Shown piece after piece: positions 44,936 through 57,438 of a DNA stretch of 64,000 bases (position 1 is its first letter; the number at the start of each line of letters is the position of its first letter). The notes under the pieces were generated by a model. That model was not told the origin of the DNA. It worked only from the letters and a program-made list of their open reading frames with translations, and did not search any database. A program made the translations under genes and the position numbers. The DNA comes from Spiroplasma diminutum CUAS-1 (GTDB taxonomy: Bacteria > Bacillota_I > Bacilli_A > Mycoplasmatales > Mycoplasmataceae), in the NCBI RefSeq assembly GCF_000439455.1, contig NC_021833.1, positions 62,001 through 126,000 of the forward strand, read 5' to 3'.

Positions 44936-45090
44936 GTTTCACTAAATAAGCAATATGTTTTGTGAAATGATCTATTTTATATAGTTATCATTTTTAATAA
45001 CCCAAAATTAAGGTTTTTAAACATAATTGAAGGCGTAAATGCCAAAAATTCTATTAAAATATAGAATTGCAACATGAAAGGCAGAAAACC
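44936..45090 (+). other. Rest of the nrdF leader, no gene seen
   Basis: No open frame. It contains small inverted repeats: GTTTCAC with GTGAAAT (44936-44967), GGC...GCC around 45032-45043 and ATTCTAT with ATAGAAT (45049-45066). AAAGG at 45077-45081 is the nrdF Shine-Dalgarno. No second aptamer was recognised. Confidence 0.5.
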
Positions 45091-46113
45091 ATGGCAAAGA
45101 AAAAAAATCAATATTATTATGATTCACTTTCACCAATTGAATTTGCAATGAATAAATTCAATGGAAGAATGAGATCAGTAAACTGAAACGTTATGAACGA
45201 TGATAAAGACTTAGAAGTATGAAATAGAGCAACTCAAAATTTTTGATTACCTGAGAAAGTTCCAGTTTCAAATGACTTAGTTTCATGAAAGACATTAACT
45301 CCTGAATGACAAGAATTAATTACTAGAACTTTTACTGGACTAACATTATTAGATACTATTCAAGCAACAGTAGGGGACGTTGCTCAAGTTCCAAATTCAT
45401 TAACAGACCACGAGCAAGTTATATATACAAACTTTGCATTTATGGTAGCTGTACATGCAAGATCATATGGAACAATTTTCTCAACATTATGTTCAAGTGA
45501 ACAAATTGAAGAGGCACATGAATGAGTAATTAATTGTGATAGTTTACAAGAGAGAGCAAAAGCTCTAATTCCTTATTACACAGGAAATGATCCTTTAAAA
45601 TCAAAAGTTGCAGCAGCACTTATGCCAGGATTCTTATTATATGGGGGATTCTACTTACCATTCTATTTATCAGCAAGAGGTAAATTACCAAATACTTCTG
45701 ATATTATTAGATTAATTTTAAGAGATAAGGTTATCCATAATTATTACAGTGGATACAAGTATCAAAGAAAAGTTGAAAAACTTTCTCCTGAAAAACAAGC
45801 AGAAATGAAAAAATTTGTTTTTGATTTATTATATGAATTAATAGATCTTGAAAATAAATTTTTATATGAATTATATGATGGATTTGGAATTGCAGAAGAT
45901 GCAGTAAGATTCAGTTTATATAATGCAGGTAAATTTTTACAAAACTTAGGGTATGAATCTCCATTTACAGAAGAAGAAACAAGAATCGAACCTGAGATAT
46001 TTACTCAGTTATCAGCTAGAGCAGATGAAAATCATGACTTTTTCTCAGGAAACGGTTCATCATATGTTATGGGTGTTACTGAAGAAACTTCTGACGAGGA
46101 CTGAGAATTCTAA
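45091..46113 (+). CDS. nrdF: Class Ie (metal-free type) ribonucleotide reductase small subunit
   Basis: A 340-residue NrdF. In metal-dependent NrdF the dimetal site uses an Asp, three Glu and two His. Here two His (His122, His216) and the Asp (Asp88) remain but the three Glu positions are Val119 (FMVAVHARSYG), Pro179 (LMPGFLLYGG) and Lys213 (RDKVIHNYY). This Val-Pro-Lys set is the signature of class Ie enzymes, which carry a DOPA radical on Tyr126 and no metal; Tyr126 is present in the ARSYG motif. Pro179 and Lys213 are 34 residues apart, as are the Glu residues they replace. nrdI and nrdE follow. Confidence 0.95.
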
Positions 46114-46119
46114 AAAAAT

Positions 46120-46578
46120 ATGCACAGCGATGTGATAAAAATATCTGATAAAGATATTAAAAAACCAAAAGGAAAAGTGTTTGTTGTATACTTTTCATCA
46201 ATTTCTAACAATACCCATAGATTTATGGACAAACTAGATGTTAGTGATGCAAGAATTCCTTATGAATTAAATCAAGAATTAATTGTTGATAAGGAATACG
46301 TTTTAATAACTCCAACTTATGCTGGAGGCGGCGGAGATACAAAAGGAGCAGTACCAGCTCAAGTAATAAAATTTTTAAACAACGAAAACAATAGGCACTT
46401 ATGTAGGGGAGTTATTGCATCTGGAAATACAAATTTCGGAGATACATTTGCAATTGCAGGACCCATTATTTCGAAAAAACTTAATGTTCCATTATTGTAT
46501 CAATTTGAACTTTTAGGAACACAAAATGATGTAGAATCTATTAGAAAAATCTTAGAAGATTTTTGAGGGGAAAAATAA
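46120..46578 (+). CDS. nrdI: NrdI flavodoxin
   Basis: A 152-residue flavodoxin-like protein with VVYFSSISNNTHRF (FMN phosphate loop), TPTYAGGGGDTKGAVP and SGNTNFGDTFAIAG, the NrdI pattern. NrdI supplies an oxidant that activates NrdF, and in class Ie it is required for making the tyrosine-derived radical. It starts 6 nt after nrdF without a clear Shine-Dalgarno, so coupling is likely. Confidence 0.95.
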
Positions 46579-46581
46579 ATT

Positions 46582-48747
46582 ATGAATACAGATAATATAA
46601 AAAGTCTTTCTGGAACAAATGAATCTGATGAATATATCAAATTAAATGCAAGAGCAAAATTGTTCGTTCCTGGACAAGATAACTTTAAATTAGATATAGA
46701 AGCAGCAGAACTTTATATGAAAGAACATATTGAACCAAATATGATGAAATTTAGTTCTACTAAAGAAAGAATTGAATATTTAGTAAATAATCAATACTAT
46801 GATGAAGAAGTTATTTCAAAATACACAATGGATCAATTAGATGAATTAACAAAATATGCTTATTCATTTGAATTCAAATTTCCAAGTTTTATGGGAGCAT
46901 TAAAATTCTTTAATGCTTATGGATTAAAAACTTTTGATGGAAAACAATATTTAGAAAATTATGAAGATAGAGTTGTTTCAAATGCTTTATTTTTAGCTGG
47001 TGGAAACTTTGAAAAGGCTAAAAATATTCTTAGACAAATCATTTTAGGAAGATTCCAACCAGCAACTCCAACTTTCTTAAATGCTGGAAAAAAACAAAGA
47101 GGAGAATATGTTTCTTGTTACTTATTAAGAGTAGAAGATAATATGGAATCGATAGCAAGAGCTGTAACAACATCATTACAATTATCAAAACGTGGTGGTG
47201 GGGTTGCTCTATGTTTAACAAACCTAAGAGAATTTGGCGCACCAATTAAAAATATTGAGAACCAAGCAACTGGTGTAATTCCAGTTATGAAAATTCTTGA
47301 AGATTCATTTTCATATGCAAATCAATTAGGACAAAGACAAGGTGCAGGAGCAGTTTACTTAAACGTTCACCATCCTGATATTATGTCATTCTTAGATACA
47401 AAACGTGAAAATGCTGATGAAAAAATAAGAATTAAATCATTATCATTAGGAGTTGTTGTTCCTGATATTACTTTTGAATTAGCAAAAGAAAATAAAGAAA
47501 TGGCATTATTTAGTCCATATGATGTAGAAAAAGTTTATAATAAAGCATTTTCAGATATTTCTGTAACTGAAGAATATGAAAATATGTTAAATAATCCAAA
47601 AATCAAAAAAACTTTCATTAATGCAAGAAAATTATTTCAAGCAATTGCAGAATTACATTTTGAAAGTGGATATCCATATTTACTATTCGATGATACTGTA
47701 AATAATAGTAATGCTCATCCAGTTGCTGGAAGAATTGTTATGAGTAACTTATGTAGTGAAATTGTTCAAGTTTCAACTCCAAGTGAATTTAATACTGATT
47801 TATCATTTAGTAAAACTGGAGAAGATATCTGTTGTAATTTAGGAAGTATGAATATTGCCAAAACAATGGAATCAGGAGATGAATTCTCAGAAGTAATTTA
47901 TAACTCAATTCTTGCTTTAGATCATGTCTCAAGAAATAGTGATTTATCAAGTGCTCCATCAATTGAAAATGGAAATCAAAATAATCATGCTGTTGGATTA
48001 GGAGCTATGAACTTACATGGTTTCTTAGCAACAAATCATATTTATTACAATGCACCAGAAGCAGTGGATTTTACAAATATGTTCTTCTATACAATGGCTT
48101 ATCATGCATTTAAAGCATCAAATAAATTAGCAAAAGAATTTGGTTCATTTGCAGGATTTAAAATTTCAAAATTTGCTGATGGTTCATATTTTGATAAATA
48201 TACAAAATGTGAAGAAAGCAAATGAACTCCTGAATCAGATACTGTAAAAGGATTATTTGAAAAATATGGAGTTTCAATTCCAACTCAAAAAGACTGAATA
48301 GAACTTTCAGAAGAAATTAAAAATACAGGATTGGCGAACTCACACTTGATGGCAGTTGCTCCAACAGGATCAATTAGTTATTTATCATCATGTACACCAA
48401 GCTTACAACCAGTAGTTGCTCCAGTTGAGGTTAGAAAAGAAGGAAAACTTGGAAGAGTTTATGTTCCTGCTTATAAAATTGACTTTGACAATATGGGATA
48501 TTATTCATTAGGAGCTTATGAAGTAGGACCAGACCCAATTATTGATATTGTAGCTGCAGCTCAACAACATGTTGATCAAGCTATATCACTTACATTATTT
48601 ATGACAGACCAAGCAACAACAAGAGACTTAAACAAAGCATATATTAGAGCATATACAAAAGGATGTGCATCAATTTATTATGTTAGAGTACGTCAAGAAG
48701 TTCTTGAAGATAGTGAAAACTATGAATGTGATGCTTGTGTAATTTAA
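46582..48747 (+). CDS. nrdE: Class Ib ribonucleotide reductase large subunit
   Basis: Catalytic subunit that reduces ribonucleoside diphosphates. The 721-residue protein has the active-site segments [24 protein letters not shown] and [10 protein letters not shown], and ends in a redox-active CDAC pair (ECDACVI). It lacks the ATP-cone, normal for NrdE. GAGGGG precedes ATG 46582, 3 nt after nrdI. TGA at 48223 and 48295 are Trp. Neither a class II (B12) nor a class III enzyme is in this window. Confidence 0.97.
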
Positions 48748-48760
48748 ATTTTAAAAATAA

Positions 48761-48787
48761 AAAAATCTTCTTTTAAAGAAGATTTTT
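48761..48787 (+). terminator. Terminator after nrdE
   Basis: AAAAATCTTC (48761-48770) pairs with GAAGATTTTT (48778-48787), followed by T residues. Confidence 0.85.
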
Positions 48788-48790
48788 TTA

Positions 48791-49009
48791 TTTAATATAA
48801 AATACCAATTCGAGTAAAGTATGCATTAACATTATTATGTCAATAAAGAAATATCCTAACTAAAATAAATAAAATTATAAATTTTAAAAAATTTAATTGT
48901 GAATCTATATATTCTTAACAATGACTTCTAAATTAAAAATGTTTTACTTTTTTATAGATATATAATTTTTATAATTATTAATAAAATATTTTAATAAAAA
49001 TATAAACAG
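48791..49009. other. Non-coding stretch upstream of the ABC cluster
   Basis: Extremely A/T-rich, with stops in all frames and no RNA gene or aptamer that I recognise. It separates the nrd operon from the ABC cluster. Confidence 0.5.
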
Positions 49010-49027
49010 TTTTTTTTTTTTTTTTTT
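49010..49027 (+). repeat. 18-T homopolymer at the ABC cluster promoter
   Basis: An uninterrupted run of 18 T, the longest homopolymer I see in the window. It ends where the -35 of the promoter with TATAAT 49048-49053 should be (spacer about 20 nt from the tract end). Such tracts expand and contract by slipped-strand errors and can alter promoter spacing. Confidence 0.9.
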
Positions 49028-49053
49028 AAAACAAGAGCTAATGAATTTATAAT
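49025..49053 (+). promoter_or_regulatory. Putative promoter of the tandem ABC operon
   Basis: TATAAT at 49048-49053, and TTTAAA at 49025-49030 in the -35 position with a 17-nt spacer. The first three T of the -35 belong to the poly-T tract. AAGGAGA precedes ATG 49075. Confidence 0.55.
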
Positions 49054-49074
49054 TAATATAAGGAGATAAATGAA

Positions 49075-49821
49075 ATGATTGAGATTAAAAATATATCCAG
49101 AAAAATGGGGAATTTTGGATTAGATAATGTTAGTTTTAAAATTAAAAATGGTTCTGTTGTTGCTTTCGTTGGGGATAATGGAGCAGGTAAAACCACAACA
49201 ATTAAAGCAATTTTTGGAGAACTTAAACTTGATAGTGGAGAAATATTAATAGATGGAGAAAATTTATTTAAAAATAATAATTTATCAAAAGTCGCTTTTT
49301 TTCCAGATTCAAATAATGTTCCATTAGATATTAAAGTACATGAATATTTACATTATATTTGTGCGGCAAATAATATGAATAAAGAGAGAACTGATTTAAG
49401 TATTGATAATGTTTATAGATTATTGGAACTTAGACCGTACAAAGATAAAAAAATTAAGGAATTATCTTCTGGATGAAAGAAAAAAGCTATAATGGCAAGC
49501 GTTTTGGTTAGATCACCTGAATATATTATTTTTGATGAACCAACTGCAAACGTTGATGTTGAATCAAAAATGTACTTTATGGATATTTTTAAATTACTTT
49601 CAAAAGTAGGAATTACAATATTAATTACAAGTCATATAATTGAAGAGTTACAAGAATTAGCAAATTATTTAGTTTTAATTAAAAAGGGGCAAATTGTTTA
49701 TTCAAATGATTTTGATAAAACTAAAGAACATATTATGGATGTTTATAAAAAACATATGAATGAGCCAATTAAAGATTTACACATTTTAAGTGATTTATAT
49801 AATAAAAAGGATAAAAAATAA
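49075..49821 (+). CDS. ABC transporter ATPase, tandem module 1
   Basis: A 248-residue ABC ATPase: Walker A GDNGAGKTTT, IAFFPDS-type Q-loop region (VAFFPDSNNVP), signature variant LSSGWKKKA where LSGGQ is normal, Walker B YIIFDEPTANVDVES and H-loop TSHIIEE. The Q of LSGGQ is Trp (TGA at 49474). Its permease overlaps by 1 nt (ATG 49821). Closest relative in the window is the ATPase at 51877. Substrate unknown. Confidence 0.9.
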
Positions 49822-51860
49822 TGAAAGATACAAATAAAGTAATGCTAAAGAAAGATAAACAAACAAATTTTGTAAAAGAATATAAAAATTTTGCTCTTCT
49901 TTATAGAATAAATTTAAAATTAAGTTTAAAAAATGTTGGTTCAATTATATCTGGTATATTATTTGCATTTGTAACAATAATTTTATTTTTTGTTGAATTT
50001 ACTGAAGTAATTAAAAGTGCATCATTAAATAATTATGCAACATATAAAATTCTAACTTACTCATTGAGTTCTTCATTATTAATTTTTCATATATTATTAA
50101 ATTCACTATACTTATTTAAAAAGCAAGTATCTGATGGAATTTCTTCAATTGAACTTAGAGCTGGTTATAAAACTTGAAAATCGTATTTAATTAGAGTATT
50201 TATAATTTTTTCAACATCTTTAATTTATATATTAATAACTTTATTAAGTGTTATCATATTAAATTTAACAAGTATAAATGATACTGTAATGATTTTCAGT
50301 TTACATTATTCACAAGTCTTCTTCTTTGGATTCCTAGCATTTTTTTCTACATTGGTATTATCAACAATAATGATTATGTTTAAAACATCTTTGGCAACAA
50401 TATTTGCAATGCTTTACATTTTGATGATTGCATTAGCTCCAATAACTGCATCAATAAAATTTATGATCATTAATAGTGAAAATTCAAATTATAAAACTAA
50501 CATAAAAATGATTGCAGGAGAATCTTTTTATCAAGCAAATAGTAAAAATGAGAATTTATTTAATGATGATAATGGAAGTGGTGAATCAAAAACAATAACT
50601 TCTATTGATAACTACATTCAAGAGGTACTAAAACCTTTAGAAGGAAAAACAGATGGAGGAAAAGTAATACTACCTGCTGAAAATTATTTTAATGGTTTTG
50701 ATTTAAAAGGTGTTGTAAAAGAAAACGCATTGAATGATTCCTATTCATTTAATTATGCAAAAGCAAATCATATTTTGACAAAAAACTTAGGTTTAGGACA
50801 AGTTTATTATAAATATAATGTATTTAATCAAAATCAAGAGCTTGAACAAGAATTTCTTTTAGAAAAATCACCTGTTTGAAATATTTTAGAACCAATAAAT
50901 AAAACAGTTTTGGAGAAAACTAATAGTTTCACAAAAAGCAATAGTGAAAAAATACCAACTTTGTTTGTAAAAACTAATAAGTATTATTCAAATAGATTTA
51001 TAAATTCAAAAAACATAGATATAAATACTTTTATTGATGAATTAAAACAAGAATTACCGGAGTTATATTTATTTTTGAATTTTATTCAAAAATTTTATAA
51101 TGAATATAAATCAATAATATTATCTTTAAATTTTGCTAATAATGGGTTTGCTATGTACAATGATATTTTAGATAATGCACTATTAAACAATAGTTCCTAT
51201 ATGCCTAGTAAAAGTTTAAACTATTATTCATGAAAAGAAACTTGAACTGAAGAAGAAGGACAATATAATAGGAATTTTTCAAGAAATTTCTGTGAAGTTG
51301 ATAAATATAATAGTTTTGATAATAGTGAATGATATGTTTGTAAAGAAAATACTGATCTAATAAAACATAATAATGATATGGCAAAGGTCTATGCTGATAT
51401 TCCAGAACTTACAATATTAAATCAACTTATTGTAAGTTTATGAAGAATGTCTATGGACTTTGACACATTCAGAGATAATAGAGAAAGTATTGATGATTCT
51501 CTTTATAACTACTTTAACATTACAGTTGCTTCAAATTCATTAAAAACTGATATTTTTAGACATTTTGCAGCAATATCAACTGGTCTATTTTCAAAGCCAT
51601 TAACAAATGATTTATATAATGTGTCATCTTCAGGATTTTATCAAGGTCAATTTTATAATATTAAAAATATATTTGAATTTGAAAACTACAGCTATCAGAA
51701 TAAAGATTTAAATGCTCCAATGGAACCTGTTTATAAAAACAAACAAATAAAAAATAGAGTAGTTTTCATAATTCCTTTAGCATATTTTGCATATATTGTT
51801 CTAATTTCTCCTTTAGGTTATGTTGGATACTTTATGTTTAATAGAAAGTCTAAATTATAG
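49821..51860 (+). CDS. Large-loop ABC permease, tandem module 1
   Basis: A 679-residue membrane protein with about six N-terminal helices, a hydrophilic region of about 400 residues and a final helix (VFIIPLAYFAYIVLISPLG). Motifs shared with its paralogues: KKQVSDGISSIELRAGYKT after the second helix, and PELTILNQLIVSLWRMSM in the loop. The loop is probably external. TGA codons as Trp keep it open. It overlaps the ATPase by 1 nt. Function is export- or binding-related by analogy only. Confidence 0.78.
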
Positions 51861-51876
51861 AGAGGAGTTTTAAAAA

Positions 51877-52629
51877 ATGATCGAAATAAAAAATATTACA
51901 AGAGACTTAGGTGGTTTTGTTATGAACCAAGTAAGTTTTAAAATAAAAAAAGGGTCAGTTGTTGCTTTTGTTGGTGATAATGGTGCTGGAAAAACAACAA
52001 CTATTAAAGCTCTTTTTGGAGAATTAAAATTAGAACATGGTGAAATATTAATGGATGGAAAAAATATATTTGAAGAAGAAAATCTTCAAAGAATAGCATT
52101 CTTTCCAGATTCAAATAGTGTTCCGTTAAATATGAAAGTAAAAGATTATGTTTCTTATGTTTGTGCTGTTAATGGTATGTCAAAAAGCGATTCAAAAGAT
52201 GCAGCAGATAAAATATTTAAAATGTTATCTTTAGAACCGTACATCAATAAAAAAATTAAAAGCTTAAGTGCTGGATGAAAAAAAAGAGCTATAATGGCAA
52301 GCGTACTTGTTAGAACTCCAGATTATATTATTTTTGATGAACCAACTGCAAACGTTGACGTAGAGGCTAAATTATCATTTATGAATATTCTTCATGAACT
52401 TTCAAAAATTGGAGTTACTATTTTAATTACAAGTCATGTTCTTGAAGAACTACAAGAAGTTGCAAATTATGTGGTATTTATACGTGATGGAGAAATAATT
52501 TTAGAAAAGGATTTTAATAATCAAACAGAATCAATTGCAACCCTTTATAAACAAGTTATGGCTGAAAAGGATAATAAAGAAAAACTCTTAAAGGAAATTT
52601 ATAATCCCAATGAAGGGAAGGTAATTTAA
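51877..52629 (+). CDS. ABC transporter ATPase, tandem module 2
   Basis: A 250-residue paralogue of the protein at 49075: Walker A GDNGAGKTTT, FFPDSNSVPLN, signature LSAGWKKRA, FDEPTANVDVEA and TSHVLEE. AGAGGAG precedes ATG 51877, 17 nt after the previous permease, so modules 1 and 2 are one operon. Its permease begins 1 nt after the stop. Confidence 0.9.
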
Positions 52630-52630
52630 T

Positions 52631-54550
52631 ATGTCAGAAGTAAAGTTAAATTTAACCAAGATTAAAAACTCTAATGAGAAAAAAATCTTAAATAATTCAG
52701 AAAATAAATTTAATGGATTTAAAACATTATATTTAATTAATTTAAAAAGACTTATTAGAAATAAAGCTGTTATTACAATGACTATTATTTCATTAGTAGT
52801 TACTTTTATAATGTCTTCATTGGTTGCCTCATTCATGAAAGATCCAAGTAATGCGGAATCAATTGGTACAATAATGATCAGTATTACTTATATATGTGAA
52901 ATATTTTTCTTTATTATATTTATGATTATTCTTTCAACGGAATTGATTAAAAAACAACTATTAGAAGGAATACAAAACATTGAAATAAGATCAGGAGTTA
53001 GTTTTAAAAAATCATTTTTACTTAGATGATATGTATTTATGACTTTTGTTTTTTCATTAGCTCTTTTAAATGCTATTTTAAAGATTTCATTAACATCAAC
53101 AATAATATTTAAATTTGATTTAACATCATTTGCAATACTTAGTTCTTGTATATTCTTTTTCTTTATTGGATTTGTTTGAACTCCAGTAGTTTTTGCAATA
53201 ACAATTTTGTGTTCTATGACTTGAAGTATAATGTTAAATGTATTTATTACCTTGATTTTGGTTTTTTCAGGAATGGCATCTTCAGTAGAAAAAAGTATAA
53301 ATTATGATAATACAGCAAATAATGAAATGGTTATGAAAACAAATTTAAAAGCTGCTATTTCAAGTTCTTTTTATAAAAATATGAAAAATGATGTAAATGT
53401 AAATAAAATATTTAATGATAATGATGAAAGCGGGGAATCAAAATTAGGAAACCAATTACAAAAAAATGCTTCTGGAATTCCAATTATTGACGATAATGAA
53501 ATCAAATCAACAAGTATATATTTTTATGAAAATCCAAATTTTGTGAATAATGATATAAAAATTATTTATCAAAATTCATTATATTCTGGACTATTTAATG
53601 TTAAATATGAATTGGATGAAAAAATTTATGCACCCTTAGAAAACACAGAAATTTTTAATTTATTGAATGAAATTTTTATGACGGTTAAAGATGGTATGGA
53701 ATCAAATAATAATAAACCTCCACTTTCACTTCCAGGATACAATGGGGGATATATGGATAGATATGGCTATGACAGTAAATTTCATGATTTAGAGCCTTTA
53801 ATAAAGTGATTATCTAAACAAGAAAAGACAAAACAATATAAAAATCTATTAAATTGAGTTAATAATTTATATTCAAAATATAAATTCGCTTTAATAAATA
53901 ATAAATATTATAATTATTATGATTCAAATGGAAAAGATCAAACTTATCAACCATTATTGATAATTAGTGATTTTAATTTAAAAGGAAGTTCAGATTGAAA
54001 TCCATTAGAAGACCCTATAAACAAAGAAATCAATAAGGTTTATAAAAGATATCCAGAATTGAGAATTATTAATAATTTAGTAACAGAAGCTTGAATCGGA
54101 TCAATGGTTTGAAGAGCAGAATATAAATATTCTGATCGTTATAATCCTTCATCAAGTTATTCTTCCTTTAATAATCCACAAGAAACTTATGAAAATTATC
54201 AAAAATGAACAAATAAATCTATAATAGGAAATTCATTAAATATTTTTAATCATTTTTCAATAATTAATTCACAATTAATTGGAAATAACTTAAATAAAGA
54301 TCTATTATTTAAACAATCTTTTCTAAGTTATACAGGTATTACAACAGGATATTCAAATCTTTCTGATTTAGCTAAAGTAGATAGTAGACTATTAGAAGGT
54401 AATCAAGAATTGAAACCAATTTTTGAAACTGTTAAATTAAAGAAAAAATCTGGATTTTTAGTTCCAGTAGCATTTTTAATGTATATTTTAATTTCAACTG
54501 GTTTTATGTATTTAATATTCTTATTGTGAGCTAAAAAAGCTAAAATTTAA
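52631..54550 (+). CDS. Large-loop ABC permease, tandem module 2
   Basis: A 639-residue paralogue of the permeases at 98 and 49821. It has the KKQLLEGIQNIEIRSG motif after the second helix, then about four more helices, a hydrophilic region of about 380 residues and a final helix (VPVAFLMYILISTGFMYLIF). The loop includes YPELRIINNLVTEAW, matching the PEL-I-N-L-W pattern. GGTAATTT precedes ATG 52631. Function unknown. Confidence 0.78.
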
Positions 54551-54571
54551 AACGCTGTAAAGCGCTTTTTT
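54549..54571 (+). terminator. Terminator after the tandem ABC operon
   Basis: AAAACGCT (54549-54556) pairs with AGCG-TTTT (54561-54570) with one bulged C, followed by T; it begins in the permease stop codon. Confidence 0.65.
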
Positions 54572-54641
54572 ATTTAATTGATTACTTCATTTAAAAGTGA
54601 AGTTAAATTAGATATAATATATATTAATGGGAGACAAACAA

Positions 54642-56702
54642 ATGGAAAATACTTTTTTTGTCAGATATAAAGAAGATGAGAATTTAATTAATTTAACAGA
54701 GACGAAAAATTTTAAAAAAAGTAAAGGGTTTTTTGGGCTTTGATTTTTTTATTGAAAAAAATATAAATTTAAATCTTTGGCTGTAATATTTTTAATACTT
54801 TTAGTATCGGCTATATCTGTTTTTAATATTCTTATTGCAAGACAATTAACTGCTTTATTAGTTACTGAAACAATGATGAGTACTTTTAAAAATGCAGATA
54901 TGATGGTAACTATTGTTAATGAATTACTAAATGAAGCAACAAATAAGCCTGGTGGAATTTTAACTCAAGAACAAATGGAGGAGTTAATAAAATGACTAGC
55001 AAATTCAGGTATGGGTATTTCAGATGATGTTATAAATATAGTCATTCATAAATATTATTTTGATTACATAACTGTAATTGATGGAATAGCAAGAGCCGAT
55101 TTTTTATTCTTTCATATAGCAAAAATTGAGTGAGTGTGAATTCTTTTAGGTAGTATTTCTATAATTATTTTATTAATGTATAGTGCTTATTGTTTATGTG
55201 GAGAAATTAGTGAAGATGCAAATACTGATTTAAAAAATAAACTCGTAAAGTCATTATTAAATAAAAATATAGAATTTTACAATCAAAATTCTCAAGGAAA
55301 AATAACTGAAACTATTGTTAAGGATTCAAAAAATATAGCAAATCAACTTAAAGTAGCACCAATAATTATAATATTTATTATCTTTTCAACTTTTGGGTCA
55401 ATTGGAATGTTAATTTATATAGATTTAATAATTTCATTATTAATGTTTGCTTTAATTTTATTTGTATTATTACTTGCATTAATTGTTGTTTTAGCTATTT
55501 CAAAACCTGTTAAAAATAGTATTGAAGAAAGATCAAAACATGACTCTGAAATAACAGAAAAAATTGCGGCAATAAGATTAATTAAATCAAGCGGAACATG
55601 AGTTAATGAAGAAATACAAAATAATATTGAAACTGAAAAAAACAATAGAAAAAACAAAAAACTAAATTTTGCAATATCAATAATTCCAGGAATTATTATA
55701 GGAGCAATGGGTTGTTTGACTTTATCTTCAATGATATTTGGTGTTTTCATTTATGGAGAAAATACTCAAAAATTAATTACAGTATTTTCTTCATTTACAG
55801 CAGGTATATTTGTAATGGTTACTCCAATATTTCAATTAAATACTATCTTGCAAAGTATTAATGAAACTAATAAATCATCACAAAACATTGGAGAAATAGT
55901 TACAGATGAAAATAATGTAATTGAAAAGAATTTAACTCAAATAGTTGAAAATAACAAAATAAATAAAATTGAATTTAAAAATGTAGAATTTGCTTATCCT
56001 TCTAATCCAAATGTTCCCGTAATAAGAGATCTAAATATTATTTTGGAACAAGGAAAATCTTATGCCTTTGTTGGTCCGTCAGGAAGTGGTAAATCAACAA
56101 TTACAAGACTTATAATGAGATTCTATGAAGATTTTTCTGGTCAAATAAATATAAATGATAATTTAGAAATTAGAGATATATCTTTAAAAAATTGAATGGA
56201 CAATATTGGCTATGTTGATCAAGAACCACAAATTTTATCAGCTACAGTTAGAGAAAACTTGAGATATATAAAAGAAAATGCAACAGATGAAGAAATTATT
56301 GAAGCATGTAAAAAGGCAAAAATTCATGATTTAATAATGAGTTTTTCAGAAGGATATGATACTTTCTTGCAGGAGAGAGGAAAACAATTAAGTGGTGGAC
56401 AAAAGCAAAGACTTGTTATTGCTAGAATGTTTTTAAAAGATCCGAGTTTAATTATTCTTGATGAGGCAACAAGTGCATTAGATAACCTTGTTGAAAAAGA
56501 AATTTCTGCTGAACTAGAAAAATTAATTGTAGGAAAAACTACAATTGCAATTGCTCATAGGTTAAGTACTATCAAAAACTATGACAAAATATTTGTTTTA
56601 GATACAAATAAAAGAATAGTTCAAACTGGAACATTTATAGAATTAATAAAACAACCAGGTTTATTTAAAGAACTCTATGAAGTTGGTAAGGAGAATGAAT
56701 AG
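54642..56702 (+). CDS. ABC exporter (membrane domain plus ATPase)
   Basis: A 686-residue single-chain ABC exporter half-transporter. The membrane domain starts near residue 45; the first extracytoplasmic loop is long (about 100 residues). The ATPase domain has Walker A GPSGSGKST, Q-loop VDQEPQILSATVREN, signature LSGGQKQRL, Walker B LIILDEATSALD and H-loop AHRLST. GGGAG precedes ATG 54642; TATAAT lies at 54613. A homodimer or heterodimer would be needed. Substrate unknown (lipid, drug or peptide in related proteins). Confidence 0.9.
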
Positions 56703-56703
56703 T

Positions 56704-57351
56704 ATGAAGAATTTTATTAAGATTTTTAATCCTTCAAATAATTGAAAAACAACTTTCATTTTGATTTTAATTTTAGCAATTTTAACATTCTTTTTAGCTC
56801 TTTTTATGGGTTATCAATTTACTGACGGAGATGGGAATGTTTATTCTTTTAAATTACTTTCAAAAAATTATGATAGATCATTAAAATATATATATGAAAT
56901 ATTTTCATTACCATCAAGTAATCAAACAGAATCAGGTATAGCAATAAAAAATTCATATGATGCTAGTAATGTTTATGCATTAATTTCCAATTATAATTTA
57001 CTAGCATATATTCTTTGATTTATATTGCCAATAGGTTTTATATTAAATCAATTTAGATTAAGTCATTTAATAGGTAAAACAAGAAGAACTGTAAATGCAA
57101 CTATTATTCTTATCACTTCAATAGTATTATTAATTTTAATTATTAACTATTGAATTGGATATTTTCAATGAATCAATTTATTAAATGATAGAAGATTTGA
57201 AGGAATAAATACATGAGGATATAATTGAAGAACTGTTGTTCAACAGTCTTTATTAATAATAGGAGTAGGGTTGTTTATTGCAATTTCATGCTACAACGTA
57301 TTTGTTGAAAATAAAGTTAAATATTTATATATTTCAGAAAAACAAAAATAG
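56704..57351 (+). CDS. Small membrane protein coupled to the ABC exporter
   Basis: A 215-residue protein starting 1 nt after the exporter gene. Four hydrophobic segments (first: FILILILAILTFFLALFMG; then AYILWFILPIGFILNQF) with a loop of about 65 residues after the first. No family recognised. Tight spacing suggests it works with the exporter. Several TGA codons are Trp. Confidence 0.7.
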
Positions 57352-57371
57352 CAATTTAATTGCTATTTTTT
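57344..57371 (+). terminator. Terminator after the exporter operon
   Basis: AAAAATAGCAAT (57344-57355) pairs with ATTGCTATTTTT (57359-57370); T-rich end. Confidence 0.85.
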
Positions 57372-57438
57372 TATGTCTACTTTTAACTTTTAAAACCCAA
57401 TATTGTGTATAATATAAATGTTTAATAGGAGGTTATTA

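Noticed and set aside
44936-45090. NrdR boxes upstream of nrdF
   Set aside because: A CAATATGTTTTGTG stretch is only loosely similar and unpaired with a second box; no support.
57418-57438. Upstream ATG 57418 as the ptsI start
   Set aside because: AGGAGG at 57427-57432 is correctly placed for ATG 57439 and would lie inside the coding region otherwise.
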